Positions 8,037 through 14,366 of a DNA stretch of 14,366 bases are shown here, one piece after another (position 1 is the stretch's first letter; the number at the start of each line of letters is the position of its first letter). The notes under the pieces are model-generated. The model had not been told where the DNA came from. It saw only the letters and a list, made by a program, of their open reading frames with translations, and did not search any database. Source of the stretch: an uncultured Collinsella sp. (lineage in GTDB: Bacteria; Actinomycetota; Coriobacteriia; Coriobacteriales; Coriobacteriaceae); the NCBI GenBank assembly GCA_902479065.1, contig CABSNM010000031.1, positions 1 to 14,366 on the forward strand, read 5' to 3'. The position numbers and the translations under genes are program-made.

Positions 8037-9080
8037 ATGTCGTTTGGCAAGTTCTTTAAAGATGCACTGCTTCCCGTCGCCGTGTGGACGTGCGGCGTGC
8101 TGCTGAGCTGCTTTGTGCTGACGGTCGCCGGCGCACCCGTTTCTATCGTGGTCGTGGCGGTTGGCGTGTCCTTTATCTTCGGTATGCTCGGCATCGTGAT
8201 CGAGTACGCTCGCCGTCGCCGTTTTCTGCGTCAGTTGGAGCGCGCGGCAGAGGAGCTCGAGAGTCCCGCATGGGTCCAGGAGATGGTGCAATGCCCGACC
8301 TATGCCGAGGGCGAGCTCGAGTACGAGGTCTTGCGCCGGGTGGGCAAGGCGGCATGCGACGAGGTTGCCGAAGGCCGGCGTCAGACCGATGACTATCGCG
8401 ACTATATCGAGAGCTGGGTCCACGAGGCCAAGCTGCCCCTGGCGGCGGCCCATCTGATTTTGGAAAACCTGGATGGCAGCGAAGACGACCTGTCGCGTGT
8501 GGATGACCTGGGTCGCGAGCTGGCTCGCGTGGAGCGCTATATCGACCAGGCGCTGTACTACGCGCGCTCGGAAGTCGTGGAGCGCGACTACCTGATTCGT
8601 CGCTGGGATCTCAAGACCTTGGTGACGGGCGCGATTAAAGCCAACGCGCGCGAGCTTATCGCGGCGCACGTGGCTCCGGTGTGCGAGAACCTCGACTTTG
8701 AGGTCTTTACCGACGAGAAGTGGCTCGAGTTTATTCTAGGCCAGCTTATTCAGAACAGCATCAAATATGCGCGCGAGGACGGCGCAAAGATCGTGTTTTC
8801 GGGCGCGTTGCTGGACGAGGGCCTGGCGAGCGAACGCATCGAGCTTACCGTCGCGGACAACGGCTGCGGCGTGAGCGCGGCCGACCTGCCGCGCGTGTTC
8901 GAGAAAGGTTTTACCGGCGACAACGGCCGCACCACCAAGCGCGCAACGGGCATCGGCCTCTACCTGGTGGCGCGTCTGTGCTCCAAGATGGGCATCGACG
9001 TCACCGCGGCATCCGAGCCCGGCGAAGGCTTCGTCGTAACATTCGCGTTTTCAACGAATAAGTTTCAATATTTCGAGTAA
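8037..9080 (+). CDS. Intramembrane-sensing histidine kinase, BceS/GraS-like
   Basis: A 347-residue membrane sensor kinase and presumed partner of the regulator just upstream. Two transmembrane helices (about 11-31 and 33-54) are separated by only a few residues, so there is virtually no outside sensor domain; this is the hallmark of BceS-type intramembrane-sensing kinases. The phosphoacceptor is His129 in YIESWVHEAKLPLAAAHL, the HExKxPL form of the H box. The ATPase domain shows Asn240 in IQNSIKYA (N box), Asp274 in DNGCGVS (G1), KGFTGDNGR (F-box region) and GIGLYLVARL (G2). BceS-type kinases usually sense through a partner BceAB ABC transporter; none lies in this window. The kinase and regulator form an operon with a 9-bp gap. 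Family assignment is strong and the signal is inferred. Confidence 0.94.
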   Translation: MSFGKFFKDALLPVAVWTCGVLLSCFVLTVAGAPVSIVVVAVGVSFIFGMLGIVIEYARRRRFLRQLERAAEELESPAWVQEMVQCPTYAEGELEYEVLRRVGKAACDEVAEGRRQTDDYRDYIESWVHEAKLPLAAAHLILENLDGSEDDLSRVDDLGRELARVERYIDQALYYARSEVVERDYLIRRWDLKTLVTGAIKANARELIAAHVAPVCENLDFEVFTDEKWLEFILGQLIQNSIKYAREDGAKIVFSGALLDEGLASERIELTVADNGCGVSAADLPRVFEKGFTGDNGRTTKRATGIGLYLVARLCSKMGIDVTAASEPGEGFVVTFAFSTNKFQYFE

Positions 9081-9099
9081 CGCACGCGGCAGACGCCCA

Positions 9100-9134
9100 C
9101 CCAAACAAAAACGTGCAGCCCAAACAAAACGTGC
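9100..9134. repeat. Short direct repeat flanking the convergent terminator
   Basis: CCCAAACAAAAACGTGC (9100-9116) and CCCAAACAAAACGTGC (9119-9134) differ by one A. Read on the reverse strand they are two copies of the GCACGTTTT(T)GTTTGGG tail that forms the terminator's right arm and T run, which looks like a local duplication of a terminator end. Confidence 0.85.
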
Positions 9135-9165
9135 CACCCCAAACGGGGCGGCACGCCATCTTTTA
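9123..9165 (-). terminator. Terminator of the universal stress gene, probably bidirectional
   Basis: CGTGCC (9130-9135) with CGGCACG's matching arm (9150-9155), plus CCCC (9137-9140) with GGGG (9145-9148), form one stem around an AAAC loop. On the reverse strand TTTTGTTTG follows at once, the better T run, so it chiefly ends the universal stress transcript after the long inverted repeat. On the forward strand a later TTTT at 9161-9164 could help end the kinase transcript. Confidence 0.8.
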
Positions 9166-9178
9166 TCAGCCAACTCGC

Positions 9179-9309
9179 TGAAGTAAGGCTGCGAAGGCCG
9201 CGGGGCCGGGAGGGGTTTCCTAAGGGCATATCCCGCAGCCGCAACGCGGCGAGGACGTGCCCGTGGAAACCCCGCAGGCCCCGCGGCCGGTGGGAGCAAC
9301 GCTACTTCA
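9179..9309. repeat. 131-nt imperfect inverted repeat, candidate structured RNA
   Basis: Five nested perfect stems lie in one cruciform-like fold: TGAAGTA (9179-9185) with 9303-9309; GGCCGCGGGGCC (9196-9207) with 9277-9288; GGGGTTTCC (9212-9220) with 9265-9273; GGGCA (9224-9228) with 9258-9262; and GCCGC (9238-9242) with 9246-9250 around an AAC loop. That is 38 base pairs, far beyond chance. The outer right arm covers the last codons and stop of the universal stress gene. In that gene's direction the structure precedes the terminator, so it is probably the folded 3' UTR of that mRNA. The forward kinase transcript may stop before it. A dispersed repeat or small RNA is possible; I do not recognise a named family. 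Confidence 0.85.
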
Positions 9310-9739
9310 CAACCAAAATGTCGCAGTCCGTATTGCGTAGCAGGAACGTCGAAATCGAGCCCAGGAGCGCATACTTGATCGAGGACAGGCCGCGGGCGCC
9401 ACAGAGCACCAGGTCGGGCTTGACCACGTCGAGCATCTCGTCCTTGAGCGTCTCGCGAATGCGGCCGGCGCGAATCATGACCTCGACCTCGGGAATGTCG
9501 GGATTGGCCTTGGCCTCTTCGAGCTGCTTGGCGATGGAGTTCTTAAATGCCTCCTCTAGGCCGTTGACAAGATCGACCGGATAGGAACCGGCGCTCTCGA
9601 GCGCCGTGGAATCGATAACGTGGCCGATGATCAGCTTGGCGCCGTTGTTCGCGGCGACCTTGATGGCGCGTGCGAGCACAAAATCCTGCTGCTCAGTACC
9701 GTCGAGTGAAACAAATACCTTGGTGTAGCCCTCGTTCAT
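9302..9739 (-). CDS. Universal stress protein (UspA family)
   Basis: A single-domain cytosolic protein of 145 residues, the normal length for the family, which helps cells endure starvation, redox and envelope stress, often as a nucleotide-binding dimer. The fold opens with KVFVSLDGTEQQDFVLARAI and closes with the ATP-type signature: Gly114 and Gly117 in GARGLS, nine residues, then Gly127-Ser128, and a final strand CDILVVK. It therefore probably binds ATP. The start ATG at 9739 has AAGGAGG five bases upstream on the reverse strand. It is convergent with the histidine kinase and divergent from uppP. The stop codon lies inside the outer stem of the inverted repeat at 9179-9309, so its mRNA carries that structure. 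Confidence 0.95.
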   Translation of the reverse strand: MNEGYTKVFVSLDGTEQQDFVLARAIKVAANNGAKLIIGHVIDSTALESAGSYPVDLVNGLEEAFKNSIAKQLEEAKANPDIPEVEVMIRAGRIRETLKDEMLDVVKPDLVLCGARGLSSIKYALLGSISTFLLRNTDCDILVVK

Positions 9740-9833
9740 GGTTTCCTCCTTGGTCTATCGCACGGGCGCTGGGCTCGTGCGTCGGGCGGGCGCGGATGCG
9801 TGGCCGCCGGACACTTTATCTTGTTGCAGTTAT

Positions 9834-9849
9834 ACCCAAGGATTTGGGT
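9834..9849. promoter_or_regulatory. Small palindrome in the usp-uppP divergent region
   Basis: ACCCAA (9834-9839) and TTGGGT (9844-9849) are perfect six-base inverted arms around GGAT. The reverse strand reads TATAAC directly beside it, a possible -10 box for the universal stress gene, so the palindrome would sit between -10 and -35 as an operator could. No protein can be named. Confidence 0.35.
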
Positions 9850-9920
9850 TTGACCGCTCGCAATTCTGTGAACGGGCGAGTTTTTTGGTAAGGGTAGGCG
9901 CAGGCGCGCCGCCAACGGTT

Positions 9921-9926
9921 GATAAT
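9921..9926 (+). promoter_or_regulatory. Candidate -10 box for uppP
   Basis: GATAAT, in the context GATAATGG, lies 60 bases before the uppP start. This matches the box-to-start distance seen before pcrA. No convincing -35 is present. Confidence 0.35.
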
Positions 9927-9974
9927 GGGACATCGCCCGCACCGTCCGCAGAACAATATCGGCGGGTGTCTAAC

Positions 9975-9980
9975 GAGGGG
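9975..9980 (+). promoter_or_regulatory. Ribosome binding site that sets the TTG start of uppP
   Basis: GAGGGG lies six bases before TTG 9987. The same frame has no good site before earlier ATG/GTG/TTG codons, and residues upstream do not look like UppP, so this site decides the start. Confidence 0.65.
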
Positions 9981-9986
9981 GTCCCT

Positions 9987-10967
9987 TTGGATATCATCGA
10001 GCTTCTAAAATCTGCCTTTATGGGCCTGGTCGAGGGCATCACCGAATGGCTGCCCGTTTCGTCGACTGGTCACATGATCTTGGTGGACGAGTTCGTCAAG
10101 ATGAACGTGAGCGAGACGTTCTGGAATATGTTCCTGGTCGTGATTCAGCTCGGCGCCATTCTGGCCGTCTGTGTGCTGTTCTTCCATGAGCTCAATCCGT
10201 TCTCGCCCAGCAAGGGCAAGGAGGGCCGTCGCGACACCTGGGTGCTGTGGGGCAAGATTGTGCTCGGCTGCATTCCCGCCGCGGCGATCGGTCTGCCGCT
10301 TAACGACTGGATGGAGGAGCATTTCTATAATGCTCCCGTCGTGGCGCTGGCGCTCATTGTGTACGGCGTGCTGTTTATCGTGATCGAGAACTGGCGCGCG
10401 AGCAAGCGCGAGGAAATGGCCGTTGCCGGTTCATTTGGTTCGCGTGCTGTGGTGTCGGGTGGACGTCCCGCCGGTGCGCACTTTGCGGCGCCCGCCGCGG
10501 CTACCGCTGAGGATGAGGACGATGACGAGGATCTGGACTTTGGCTCCATCGCCACGCTCGAGGACCTCAGCTGGAAGACTGCGCTGGGTATCGGCTGCTT
10601 CCAGGTGCTTTCGCTGGTGCCTGGTACGTCTCGCTCCGGTTCTACCATCATCGGCGGCCTGCTTTTGGGCTGCACGCGCTCGGTGGCGTCTAAGTTCACG
10701 TTCTTCCTGGCCATCCCTGTCATGTTTGGCGCGAGTGCGCTCAAGCTGGTCAAGTACTTCATCAAGGGCGGCACGTTCGGCACCAACGAGATCGCCATCT
10801 TGGGCGTGGGCTGCGTTGTTGCCTTTGTGGTTTCGCTCATCGCCATCAAGTGGCTCATGGGCTTCGTCCGCCGTCACGACTTTAAGTGCTTCGGTGTTTA
10901 CCGCATCATCCTGGGCATCGTAGTGCTCGCATACTTCTTCGTTCTGGAGCCCATGCTCGGCCTCTAA
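9987..10967 (+). CDS. uppP: Undecaprenyl-diphosphate phosphatase with an acidic loop insert
   Basis: An integral membrane enzyme that removes one phosphate from undecaprenyl diphosphate to regenerate the lipid carrier for peptidoglycan and other wall polymers; overproduction of relatives (BacA) gives bacitracin resistance. Translation most likely begins at TTG 9987, giving 326 residues. Catalytic features are intact: Glu16 and Glu20 in LVEGITEWLPVSSTGHM with His29, and Arg216 in the PGTSRSGST motif. About eight hydrophobic segments are visible. The length exceeds the usual 260-290 because residues about 140-188, between two membrane segments, form an Ala/Pro/Gly-rich loop ending in an acidic run EDEDDDEDLD (175-184). 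The membrane core looks normal and functional. It is divergent from the universal stress gene and ends at a strong terminator (11012-11055). Confidence 0.96.
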   Translation: MDIIELLKSAFMGLVEGITEWLPVSSTGHMILVDEFVKMNVSETFWNMFLVVIQLGAILAVCVLFFHELNPFSPSKGKEGRRDTWVLWGKIVLGCIPAAAIGLPLNDWMEEHFYNAPVVALALIVYGVLFIVIENWRASKREEMAVAGSFGSRAVVSGGRPAGAHFAAPAAATAEDEDDDEDLDFGSIATLEDLSWKTALGIGCFQVLSLVPGTSRSGSTIIGGLLLGCTRSVASKFTFFLAIPVMFGASALKLVKYFIKGGTFGTNEIAILGVGCVVAFVVSLIAIKWLMGFVRRHDFKCFGVYRIILGIVVLAYFFVLEPMLGL

Positions 10968-11011
10968 CTTAGTCGACGCTGCGCGGCGGCCAGAGCGACA
11001 GCTTGTCATTC

Positions 11012-11055
11012 AAAGAGGGTGGCATGACCAAAAGGTCTATGCTGCCCTCTTTTTT
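11012..11055 (+). terminator. Rho-independent terminator of uppP
   Basis: An 18-bp stem: the left arm at 11012-11029 begins AAAGAGGG and ends GACC; the right arm at 11034-11052 has one bulged T (11038). Two G-T wobbles occur, the loop is AAAA, and a six-T run follows at 11050-11055. Confidence 0.93.
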
Positions 11056-11102
11056 GGGCGATGGGGTGGGTCCGATGGTGGCGCACGGAGTCGTGGTGTG
11101 AT

Positions 11103-11133
11103 TTGCGTCGGTGTCCGCGCGGCTCGGTATACT
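11103..11133 (+). promoter_or_regulatory. Candidate promoter of pcrA
   Basis: TTGCGT (11103-11108) and TATACT (11128-11133) are 19 bases apart. The -10 is strong and the spacing slightly long. Transcription from here would leave a leader of about 55 bases before ATG 11195. Confidence 0.45.
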
Positions 11134-11194
11134 GGTACGGCTCAAACTATGGCGCTGCCCGCAGGCGCGCCGTCCGTCAGATGAGGAGTCGCCC

Positions 11195-14095
11195 ATGACC
11201 CAGCCCTTGCCCTGGGAAAAGAATGCCGCGGTACCCGTGCCGCCCGCGCCGGCACCCGTGCCGCTCGATGCATACACCGCCCCCGCTGCGCCGGAGCCCG
11301 AGCTCGTCCCGCTCGACATCTACGACGCTCCCGCGCCGGCACCCAAACCCGCCAAGCCGCTCGTCGACATCGACAGCCTTAATTCCGCCCAGCGCGAGGC
11401 AGTTCTGACCACCGAGGGCCCGTTGCTGGTGCTTGCCGGCGCCGGCTCGGGCAAGACCCGCGTCTTGACCTTCCGCATCGCACATATGCTCGGCGACCTG
11501 GGCGTTAAGCCCTGGCAGGTCCTGGCCATCACGTTTACCAACAAGGCCGCGGCCGAGATGCGCGAGCGTCTGGCAGCGCTCATCCCCAGCGGCACCCGCG
11601 GCATGTGGGTGTGCACATTCCATGCCATGTGCGTGCGCATGCTGCGCGAGGACGCCGACCTGCTGGGCTACACCGGTCAGTTCACCATCTACGATGATGA
11701 CGACTCAAAGCGCATGGTGCGCGACATTATGCAGGCGCTCGGTATCGAGCAAAAGCAGTTCCCCATCAACATGATCCGCAGCAAGATTAGCTCGGCTAAA
11801 AACGCCATGATCGGGCCCGAGGACATGCTCAAATCCGCCGACAGCCCTAATGACAAAAAGGCCGCGCAGGTCTACCTGGAGCTGGAGCGCCGCCTGCGCG
11901 CCGCCAACGCGATGGACTTCGACGACCTGCTCGTGCGCACGCTCGAGCTGCTGCGCACCCGCCCCGAGGTGCTCGATAAGTACCAGGAGCGCTTCCGCTA
12001 CATTAGCGTCGACGAGTATCAGGACACCAACCACGTCCAGTACGAGATCGCCAACCTGCTGGCAGCCAAGTACCAAAACCTCATGGTCGTGGGCGATGAC
12101 GACCAGTCCATTTACAGCTGGCGCGGCGCCGACATCACCAACATCCTGGACTTTGAGCAGGATTTTAAAAACTGCAAGACCGTCAAGCTGGAGCAAAACT
12201 ACCGCTCCACGGGGCATATCCTGAGCGCCGCCAACGCCGTGGTGCGCCACAACTCGCAGCGCAAGGACAAGCGCCTGTTTACGGCCGAGGGCGATGGCGA
12301 GAAGATCCAAGCCTTCCAGGCGAGCGATGAGCGCGACGAGGGCCGCTGGATTGCCGGCGAGATCGAGAAGCTGCATGCCAAGGGTACGAGCTACGACGAT
12401 ATCGCCGTGTTCTACCGCACCAACGCCCAGTCGCGTATTCTCGAAGATATGTTCCTGCGTGCGGGCGTGCCCTACAAGATCGTGGGCGGCACGCGATTCT
12501 TCGACCGTGCCGAGATCCGCGATGTCATGGCCTACCTCAAGATGATCGTGAACCCGGCCGACGAGATGAGCGTCAAGCGCGTCATCAACACGCCGCGTCG
12601 CGGCATCGGCTCCACTTCGATCCAAAAGATTGAGCAGCTGGCGCGCGACAACCGTTGCTCGTTCTTCCAGGCCTGCGAGATTGCGACAGCCGAGACGGGC
12701 ATGTTTAGCGCCAAGGTGCGCAATGGCCTGTCGAGCTTTGTGGCGCTGGTGCGCGAGGGCCGTCGCATGGACGGCGAGCTCAAGGACGTCGTCGAGATGA
12801 TCGTCGATAAGACGGGCCTGCTGCGGGCTTTTCGCGCCGAGGGCACCATGGAATCCGAGAGCCGTGCCGAGAACATCCAGGAATTCCTGGGCGTCGCCGC
12901 CGAATTTGAGGAGACGCACGAGGATATCGAGGGCACGCTCGAGAGCTTGGAGGAGTTGCGCGCTGCCGGCGTTGCCGACGTGCCTGCCGGCGCCGAGCCC
13001 GAGCCCGTCGTGGTGAGTGCGCCCGCGCCCGAGCCGGGACCCTCCGCCCCGGCATCTTCGTTTGAAGTGCCCATCGGCGCACGTGACGCCGCGGGCACCA
13101 ATCCGTTCGATAGCCTGGCCGCTCCGGCACTCTCGCCGCAGGACGCCCTGGCCGCCGCCATCGCGGGCAACGCATATGCCGCGCCGACGGAGTTGCCGGC
13201 GGGTGCCGTGCATGCCGATGAGATTGAGCGCACCTATGGCCCGCTTACCTGCAAGGCGCTGCCGGCGCTCATGGAGTGGCTGGCCCTACGTTCCGACTTG
13301 GATTCCCTGGCCGGCGAGACGCATGCCATCACCATGATGACCATCCACTCCGCAAAGGGCCTGGAGTTCCCGGCGGTGTTCGTGGCCGGCATGGAGGAGG
13401 GTATCTTCCCGCATGTGCACGACTTTGGCGGCAGCGATGATCCGGGCAAGCTCGAGGAGGAGCGTCGCCTGGCCTACGTCGCCATCACGCGTGCCCGTAA
13501 GCGCCTGTTCTTGACCTATGCGGCCACGCGCCGTACGTACGGCTCAACTTCTGCCAACCCGCGCTCGCGCTTCCTCAACGAGATTCCGTTTGAGGATATC
13601 GAGTTCAGCGGTATCGGTTCTGCCGGTTTTGAGGGCACGGGCTGGGAGAAGCGCGGCGACCGTCGCGGCACCTTTGGCTCGGGCATGGGCTCGGATATGT
13701 ACGGCGGCAAGGTGTTTGGCTCGCATACGCGCTCGACCGGCGGTTCCGCCTCGCGTGGCGGATCGAGCTTCGACGATTTCTTTGGCGGCAGCAGTTATGG
13801 GACCGAGCGTCATCGCGGGGTCTCGCCCGACGCCGGCCGTGTCGCCTCGACCTTTGGCTCGGGTGCATCGCGAGCCAAAAAGCCGTCGTCCAAGGTGTCG
13901 CCGACGGTGGAGCGCAAGGTCGATCGCGCGAGCGCGTCGCAGGACTTTGCCGCGGGCGATACCGTGAGCCACAAGACCTTTGGCACGGGTACCGTGATCT
14001 CGGTCGCCGGAGACATGATCGAGGTTCAATTCGAAAAGACCGGCCAGACCAAAAAGCTAATGAAGGGCTTTGCACCTATAGTGAAACTGACCTAG
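11195..14095 (+). CDS. pcrA: ATP-dependent DNA helicase PcrA/UvrD
   Basis: A superfamily 1A 3'-5' helicase for DNA repair, rolling-circle replication and removal of RecA or stalled RNA polymerase. ATG 11195 has GAGGAG at 11183-11188, six bases upstream; the frame runs on to 11111, but those residues look non-coding. All helicase motifs are present: GAGSGKT with Lys87, ITFTNKAAAEMRER, VDEYQDT with Asp273-Glu274, GDDDQSIYSWRGAD (Gln304), QNYRST, TIHSAKGLEFP near residue 718, and YVAITRARKRLF near 765. At 966 residues it is much longer than model PcrA (about 720-740). The extra lies in a Pro/Ala-rich N-terminus (about 1-60), a Pro/Ala-rich insert (about 590-670) in the 2B region, and a Gly/Ser-rich linker (about 800-915). 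The last 50 residues are the Tudor-like tail (GDTVSHKTFGTGTV) that contacts RNA polymerase in Bacillus PcrA. It is its own transcription unit. Confidence 0.96.
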   Translation: MTQPLPWEKNAAVPVPPAPAPVPLDAYTAPAAPEPELVPLDIYDAPAPAPKPAKPLVDIDSLNSAQREAVLTTEGPLLVLAGAGSGKTRVLTFRIAHMLGDLGVKPWQVLAITFTNKAAAEMRERLAALIPSGTRGMWVCTFHAMCVRMLREDADLLGYTGQFTIYDDDDSKRMVRDIMQALGIEQKQFPINMIRSKISSAKNAMIGPEDMLKSADSPNDKKAAQVYLELERRLRAANAMDFDDLLVRTLELLRTRPEVLDKYQERFRYISVDEYQDTNHVQYEIANLLAAKYQNLMVVGDDDQSIYSWRGADITNILDFEQDFKNCKTVKLEQNYRSTGHILSAANAVVRHNSQRKDKRLFTAEGDGEKIQAFQASDERDEGRWIAGEIEKLHAKGTSYDDIAVFYRTNAQSRILEDMFLRAGVPYKIVGGTRFFDRAEIRDVMAYLKMIVNPADEMSVKRVINTPRRGIGSTSIQKIEQLARDNRCSFFQACEIATAETGMFSAKVRNGLSSFVALVREGRRMDGELKDVVEMIVDKTGLLRAFRAEGTMESESRAENIQEFLGVAAEFEETHEDIEGTLESLEELRAAGVADVPAGAEPEPVVVSAPAPEPGPSAPASSFEVPIGARDAAGTNPFDSLAAPALSPQDALAAAIAGNAYAAPTELPAGAVHADEIERTYGPLTCKALPALMEWLALRSDLDSLAGETHAITMMTIHSAKGLEFPAVFVAGMEEGIFPHVHDFGGSDDPGKLEEERRLAYVAITRARKRLFLTYAATRRTYGSTSANPRSRFLNEIPFEDIEFSGIGSAGFEGTGWEKRGDRRGTFGSGMGSDMYGGKVFGSHTRSTGGSASRGGSSFDDFFGGSSYGTERHRGVSPDAGRVASTFGSGASRAKKPSSKVSPTVERKVDRASASQDFAAGDTVSHKTFGTGTVISVAGDMIEVQFEKTGQTKKLMKGFAPIVKLT

Positions 14096-14366
14096 GCGGC
14101 TTTCCCAGGCACGGCACCTCGGCCTTCAATCGTCGGGCATGACCTCAAGATCTATGCCCTCCTCTTTCAGGCCGATCTGCCGCACCTGGAAAACCCGTAC
14201 ATCCGGCTGGCGGGCACGCCGGGGGCTTTGGTCGCCTGCTCGGGCAGTCCTGCGCAAGACGGAGAGCACATTAAGTGCTCTCCTTTGCGTGCGGAACTCG
14301 CGACCGATGTTGCCCTATACGCCCACCCAGGTCCTCAGGTAACGTTGCTTGCGAACAACGCTCTGC
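14096..14366. other. Downstream region, ambiguous small ORFs, no firm gene
   Basis: Three readings compete. Forward, in the pcrA frame, the sequence is open from the pcrA stop to the window end but lacks ATG, GTG or TTG near its beginning. Reverse, one frame runs from about 14310 to a TGA at 14126-14128 and ends in a natural-looking tail, LKEEGIDLEVMPDD. Another reverse frame has AAAGGAG followed by an ATG near 14273 and encodes 34 residues (MCSPSCAGLPEQATKAPGVP...). None is complete and convincing, so it may hold a frameshifted or decayed reverse-strand gene. Confidence 0.3.
14253..14289 (+). terminator. Hairpin downstream of pcrA, possible terminator
   Basis: GGAGAGCAC (14261-14269) and GTGCTCTCC (14275-14283) pair perfectly around ATTAA, and CGCAA (14253-14257) can extend the stem with TTGCG (14285-14289). 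The T run is only TTT, within the right arm, so termination may be weak. It is 165 bases after the pcrA stop, and on the reverse strand it covers the start of a small ORF. Confidence 0.5.

Overview
The window reads as chromosomal DNA of a GC-rich, Gram-positive-type anaerobe. My best guess is a gut Coriobacteriia (Collinsella-like) genome. The reasons are strong G/C third-position codon use, actinobacterial-style PcrA with a C-terminal Tudor-like tail, a BceRS-type sensor pair, a TTG-started uppP, and AGGAGG-type ribosome binding sites. This assignment is inference from style, not from a marker gene. No mobile element, CRISPR array, tRNA or rRNA is visible.

Layout, left to right. Positions 1-238 hold no convincing gene; a rightward terminator hairpin at 148-186 ends a transcript entering from outside. 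A GNAT acetyltransferase (239-880, -) is divergent from purH (1158-2765, +), the bifunctional enzyme of the last two steps of IMP synthesis, which ends in a strong terminator. A 244-residue protein of unknown function (2847-3581, +) follows. Next comes a regulator-plus-catabolism cassette: a PucR-family activator (3600-4781, -) divergent from an ornithine cyclodeaminase/mu-crystallin-family gene (4996-6030) and a class I/II aminotransferase (6055-7185), which share a transcript ending in a 13-bp terminator stem. PucR probably senses a nitrogenous substrate and switches on the two enzymes.

The right half centres on the cell envelope. A BceR/GraR-like response regulator (7356-8027) and a BceS/GraS-like intramembrane-sensing histidine kinase (8037-9080) are followed by a universal stress protein (9302-9739, -) and uppP (9987-10967, +), the undecaprenyl-diphosphate phosphatase classically linked to bacitracin tolerance. 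No BceAB transporter is present. pcrA/uvrD (11195-14095, +) closes the window, with three low-complexity additions relative to model PcrA. Downstream (14096-14366) is a hairpin and ambiguous coding remnants.

The least explained structure is a 131-nt imperfect inverted repeat (9179-9309) made of five nested stems with 38 base pairs. It starts in the stop codon of the universal stress gene and is followed, in that gene's direction, by a terminator whose 3' half is duplicated. It may be a structured 3' UTR RNA or a dispersed repeat. The association of a BceRS-like pair with uppP is the most interesting functional inference.
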